DNA of 27,502 nucleotides from Clostridia bacterium (lineage in GTDB: Bacteria > Bacillota > Clostridia > TANB77 > CAG-508). Position numbers and translations under genes: made by a program. The notes beneath the pieces were generated by a model. That model was not told the origin of the DNA, did not search any database, and saw only the letters and a program-made list of their open reading frames with translations. Location: positions 1 to 27,502 of the forward strand of contig JAAVXQ010000024.1 in NCBI GenBank assembly GCA_022790685.1, written 5' to 3'. Shown one piece after another: positions 25,111 to 27,502 of the stretch. The first letter of the stretch is position 1. The number at the start of each line of letters is the position of its first letter.

Positions 25111-25641
25111 TTGAAACTAAATTCAGATGAACAAACTTTGGCAGAAAGCAAAGTTTTATTACTATATATATTAAATAAAGTTGGAAAAGCTATTTCTCAT
25201 AATGAACTTCTAGAACTAGTTTCTTCTGTCTCTGATATGAACTATTTCTATTTTGAACAGTTTTTATTAGATTTATTAGAAGATACATATATTATCAAGT
25301 ATGAAAAAGAAGACAATGAAATATATGAACTAACTACTGAAGGAAAAAATGCTTTAACACTTACTATAGATATTATTCCTGGAATCTTAAAACTTAGTGT
25401 TGATAATAAATTTAAAGAAAGTTTAGATACTATTAAAGATAAATTTTCTATATCAGCTGAATATATACCTATATCTGAGAAAGAATTTACTGTAAGATGT
25501 AAAATAATTGAAAATAATAATACAATATTTGATATACATGCTCATGCTGGCTCTAGGGAACAGGCCAAAAAAATCGTTGATAATTGGAATAATAAAGCTG
25601 CTGAAATTTATCCACAAATTTTAAGTTTATTAGTAGATTAA
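25111..25641 (+). CDS. DUF4364 family protein (winged-helix N-terminus)
   Basis: 176 aa. The start is TTG at 25111, fixed by AAGGGAGG 9 nt upstream; no ATG is suitably placed. The N-terminal 75 residues form a winged-helix-like domain (SKVLLLYILNKVGKAISHNE, then a YELTTEGKNAL wing as in marR/padR-like proteins). The rest is the DUF4364-specific alpha/beta region ending AAEIYPQILSLL. The family is largely restricted to Clostridia and relatives and is presumed to be DNA-binding, but no target is known. It is monocistronic with a clear promoter and terminator. Confidence 0.85.
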   Translation: MKLNSDEQTLAESKVLLLYILNKVGKAISHNELLELVSSVSDMNYFYFEQFLLDLLEDTYIIKYEKEDNEIYELTTEGKNALTLTIDIIPGILKLSVDNKFKESLDTIKDKFSISAEYIPISEKEFTVRCKIIENNNTIFDIHAHAGSREQAKKIVDNWNNKAAEIYPQILSLLVD

Positions 25642-25687
25642 ATATTACATATGTATTTTGTTCTAATAATTAGAAAAGTTACTAACA

Positions 25688-25722
25688 CAAAGAAACCTCC
25701 TTTTATGGAGGTTTTATTTTTC
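25688..25722. terminator. Bidirectional terminator between DUF4364 and trmH-like genes
   Basis: AAACCTCC and GGAGGTTT (25693-25713) enclose a 6-nt loop, followed by TATTTTT on the + strand. Confidence 0.85.
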
Positions 25723-25724
25723 AG

Positions 25725-26520
25725 TTATATATTTTTTAATTCATCTCTATACATTTCATATAAAATTATACTTGTAGCCACAGCAGCATTTAAGCTTTCT
25801 GTTTTTCCAATCATAGGAATTTTAATTCTTTCATCAGCATTTTGTAGCATTTTTATTGATACTCCATTTGCTTCATTTCCAATTATTATAACTCTTTTTT
25901 CTTCTTTAATATCATACATCTTTTTATTAGTATTTAAATCTGTTGCATATACTTTTATTTTATGCTTTTTTAATTCTTTTACTGTTTTTACTAAATCTTC
26001 TGACTCTATAATCTTTACTCTAAATATTGCTCCCATTGTAGATCTTACTACTTTAGGATTATATACATCTGCTGTATCTTCTGATACTATTATTTGTTTA
26101 ATATTAAGACTATCTACAGTTCTTAATATAGTTCCTATATTTCCGAGGATCTTGTATTCCATCTAATATAAGAAAATTTTTATCCTCATAATCTATTTTA
26201 TTTTCTTTTAAATTTGGTTTTTCAATTATTGCCATTATTCCTTGATGTGTAACTACATTTGTTACCATATCAAAAATTTTTTCTGCTACATAAACACAAT
26301 TATATTTTGCAATCTCATAAAGAAGGTCTTTTTCTATGGCACCTTGTGATTTACAATCATCACAAATAATAATTTGCTTAATATTTACATTTTCTGATAT
26401 TGCTTCTTCTAATAATTTTATACCTTCTATTACAAATTCATTATACTCATCTCTATATTTTTTTTCTTTAAGTTTTTTTATATGTTTTATAATCTCATTA
26501 TCTTTACTTGTAATAACCAT
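25725..26520 (-). pseudogene. TrmH-family (SPOUT) RNA methyltransferase, +1 frameshifted
   Basis: Two overlapping frames encode one protein. From ATG 26520 (AGAAGGGAA site) the N-terminal substrate-binding part is intact (KYRDEYNEFVIEGIKLLEEA and VVTHQGIMAII) up to FLILDGIQDP. The zero frame then reads CGG and degenerates. In the +1 frame the product continues GNIGTILRTVDSLNIKQIIV and ends with the knot NEANGVSIKMLQNADERI and IPMIGKTESLNAAVATSI, stopping at 25725. The join needs one C fewer (extra G at + strand 26145). All three SPOUT motifs are present once corrected, so the protein of about 264 aa would be a ribose 2'-O-methyltransferase of 23S rRNA or tRNA. The second frame has no ribosome binding site of its own. 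It may be a pseudogene, a recoded gene or an assembly error. Confidence 0.85.
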
Positions 26521-26605
26521 ATATATTCCCTTCTTAATTTAAACTTTTTATTTCTAAATAATATTATTTATTATTTTATATTTTTTTATTCATTTTGTAA
26601 ACTAT

Positions 26606-27502
26606 TTAAAGTTTTCCTAAAAAATTCTTACATTCTATTAAAGTATCTTTTTTATTTAATAACTTAAATGTAATATATGGCTCTCTTCCTGGTGAAAATT
26701 TAATTCTATTTCTATATATTTTCATTAACTTATCTACTATTTCAAAATCAAATTTTGTTTCATCAAAGTGAAAAATAATATTTTCATTTTTTTGGTTAAT
26801 TTTAAAAATATAATTTTTCTTTGCAAAAATTCTTATTCTAACAATATCTAATAAATTTTCTATTTCATCTGGCATTGGTCCATATCTATCTATAATTTCA
26901 TCTGTTGTATTTTCTATATCCTCTTCATTTTTACATAAAGCAATATTCTGATAAACTTCTATTTTTTGACTCGAATTTTCTATATATTCATCTGATATAT
27001 AGCTAGAAACATCTAAATCAATTTGTACATCAATCTCCTCTACTGGCTCTTCTCCTTTTATTTCTTTTACAACTTCCTCTAATAGCTTGCAATACATATC
27101 ATATCCAACCTGTTCCATATGTCCATGTTGAATTTCTCCCATTAAACTTCCTGCTCCACGAATTTCTAAATCTCTCATTGCAATTTTAAAACCAGATCCA
27201 AATTCTGTAAATTCTTTTATTGCTTTTAATCTTTTATCAGCCACTTCTGATAAAACTTTATCTCTTCTATAAGTTATGTATGCATAAGCTTGTTTATTGC
27301 TTCTTCCTACTCTTCCTCTTATTTGATAAAGCTGTGCCAAACCTAATCTATCTGCATTTTCAACAATTATAGTATTAGCATTTGGGATATCTATACCTGA
27401 TTCTAATATAGTTGTACAAACTAATACATTAGTCTTTTTATCTATAAAATCTTGCATTATATTTTCAAGTTCTGCACCATTCATTTTTCCATGTGCAAAA
27501 TC
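26606..27502 (-). CDS. mfd: Transcription-repair coupling factor Mfd (C-terminal part)
   Basis: 298 C-terminal residues are visible; the frame continues past the right edge (DFAHGKMNG precedes the first visible Met, matching the helicase 'AHG.M' motif). The second RecA-like translocase domain has motif V (CTTILESGIDIPNANTI) and motif VI (QIRGRVGRS), followed by the TRG/relay region (AMRDLEIRGAGSLMGEIQHG) and the C-terminal regulatory domain (IDRYGPMPDEIENLLDIVRI). Mfd displaces RNA polymerase stalled at lesions and recruits UvrA. The trmH-like gene starts 85 bp downstream on the same strand. Confidence 0.96.
   Translation of the reverse strand, partial: DFAHGKMNGAELENIMQDFIDKKTNVLVCTTILESGIDIPNANTIIVENADRLGLAQLYQIRGRVGRSNKQAYAYITYRRDKVLSEVADKRLKAIKEFTEFGSGFKIAMRDLEIRGAGSLMGEIQHGHMEQVGYDMYCKLLEEVVKEIKGEEPVEEIDVQIDLDVSSYISDEYIENSSQKIEVYQNIALCKNEEDIENTTDEIIDRYGPMPDEIENLLDIVRIRIFAKKNYIFKINQKNENIIFHFDETKFDFEIVDKLMKIYRNRIKFSPGREPYITFKLLNKKDTLIECKNFLGKL

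Noticed and set aside
26110..26162. Independent start codon for the second half of the TrmH-like gene
   Set aside because: The apparent Met lies inside the upstream frame's DGIQDP codons and has no ribosome binding site; it is produced by the frameshift.

Overview
The window (27.5 kb, very AT-rich, TTA/AAA-dominated codon use) looks like chromosome from a low-GC anaerobic Firmicute of the Clostridia type. The evidence is a glycyl-radical pyruvate formate-lyase with its activase, DUF4364 and DUF1292-like proteins, a sortase with a thioester-domain surface protein, Gram-positive lipoproteins, strong GGAGG-type ribosome binding sites and many intrinsic terminators. No tRNA, rRNA, CRISPR array, transposase or integrase was seen.

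Layout. 1-747 (-): C-terminally truncated MurL-type epimerase. 939-1355 (+): Cys-rich carboxypeptidase-regulatory-like protein. 1456-2419 (-): a 47-aa membrane peptide and two half-size TSUP transporters. 2497-6377 (-): ruvA, rarA and a DUF2207 membrane protein. 6699-8357 (-): trmL, a small lipoprotein and a cyclophilin lipoprotein. 8517-11056 (-): an ABC-2 exporter operon, preceded by a promoter/leader/terminator unit. 11292-11839 (-): a higher-GC, probably acquired cassette with one unknown gene. 11988-12651 (+): two small hypothetical genes. 12740-13315 (-): maf. 13665-16826 (+): pflB and pflA, each with its own upstream region. 17029-19204 (-): sortase and thioester-domain surface protein. 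19484-24923 (-): kinase-like protein, oligoendopeptidase F, response regulator and histidine kinase. 25111-25641 (+): DUF4364 regulator. 25725-27502 (-): frameshifted TrmH-family methyltransferase and the 3' part of mfd.

Functional themes are DNA repair (ruvA, rarA, mfd), RNA methylation (trmL, trmH-like), mixed-acid fermentation (pflBA), cell-surface display (sortase and its likely substrate), export (ABC-2, TSUP) and envelope sensing (histidine kinase/response regulator).

The most unusual signal is a pair of single-base (+1) frameshifts in otherwise intact genes, DUF2207 near 2530 and the TrmH-like gene at 26145. At both, the zero-frame codon where the frame breaks is CGG, with GGA (Gly) in the shifted frame. 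By eye I found no other in-frame CGG in any native gene of the window; one more occurs in the acquired gene. This may mean CGG is vacant or starved here and that these are recoding sites, or that they are mutations or assembly errors. Also notable are a sortase whose membrane anchor can only be included from an ATT start, an LPKTG protein that ends one residue after the motif, and an uncharacterised protein with protein-kinase-like catalytic motifs.
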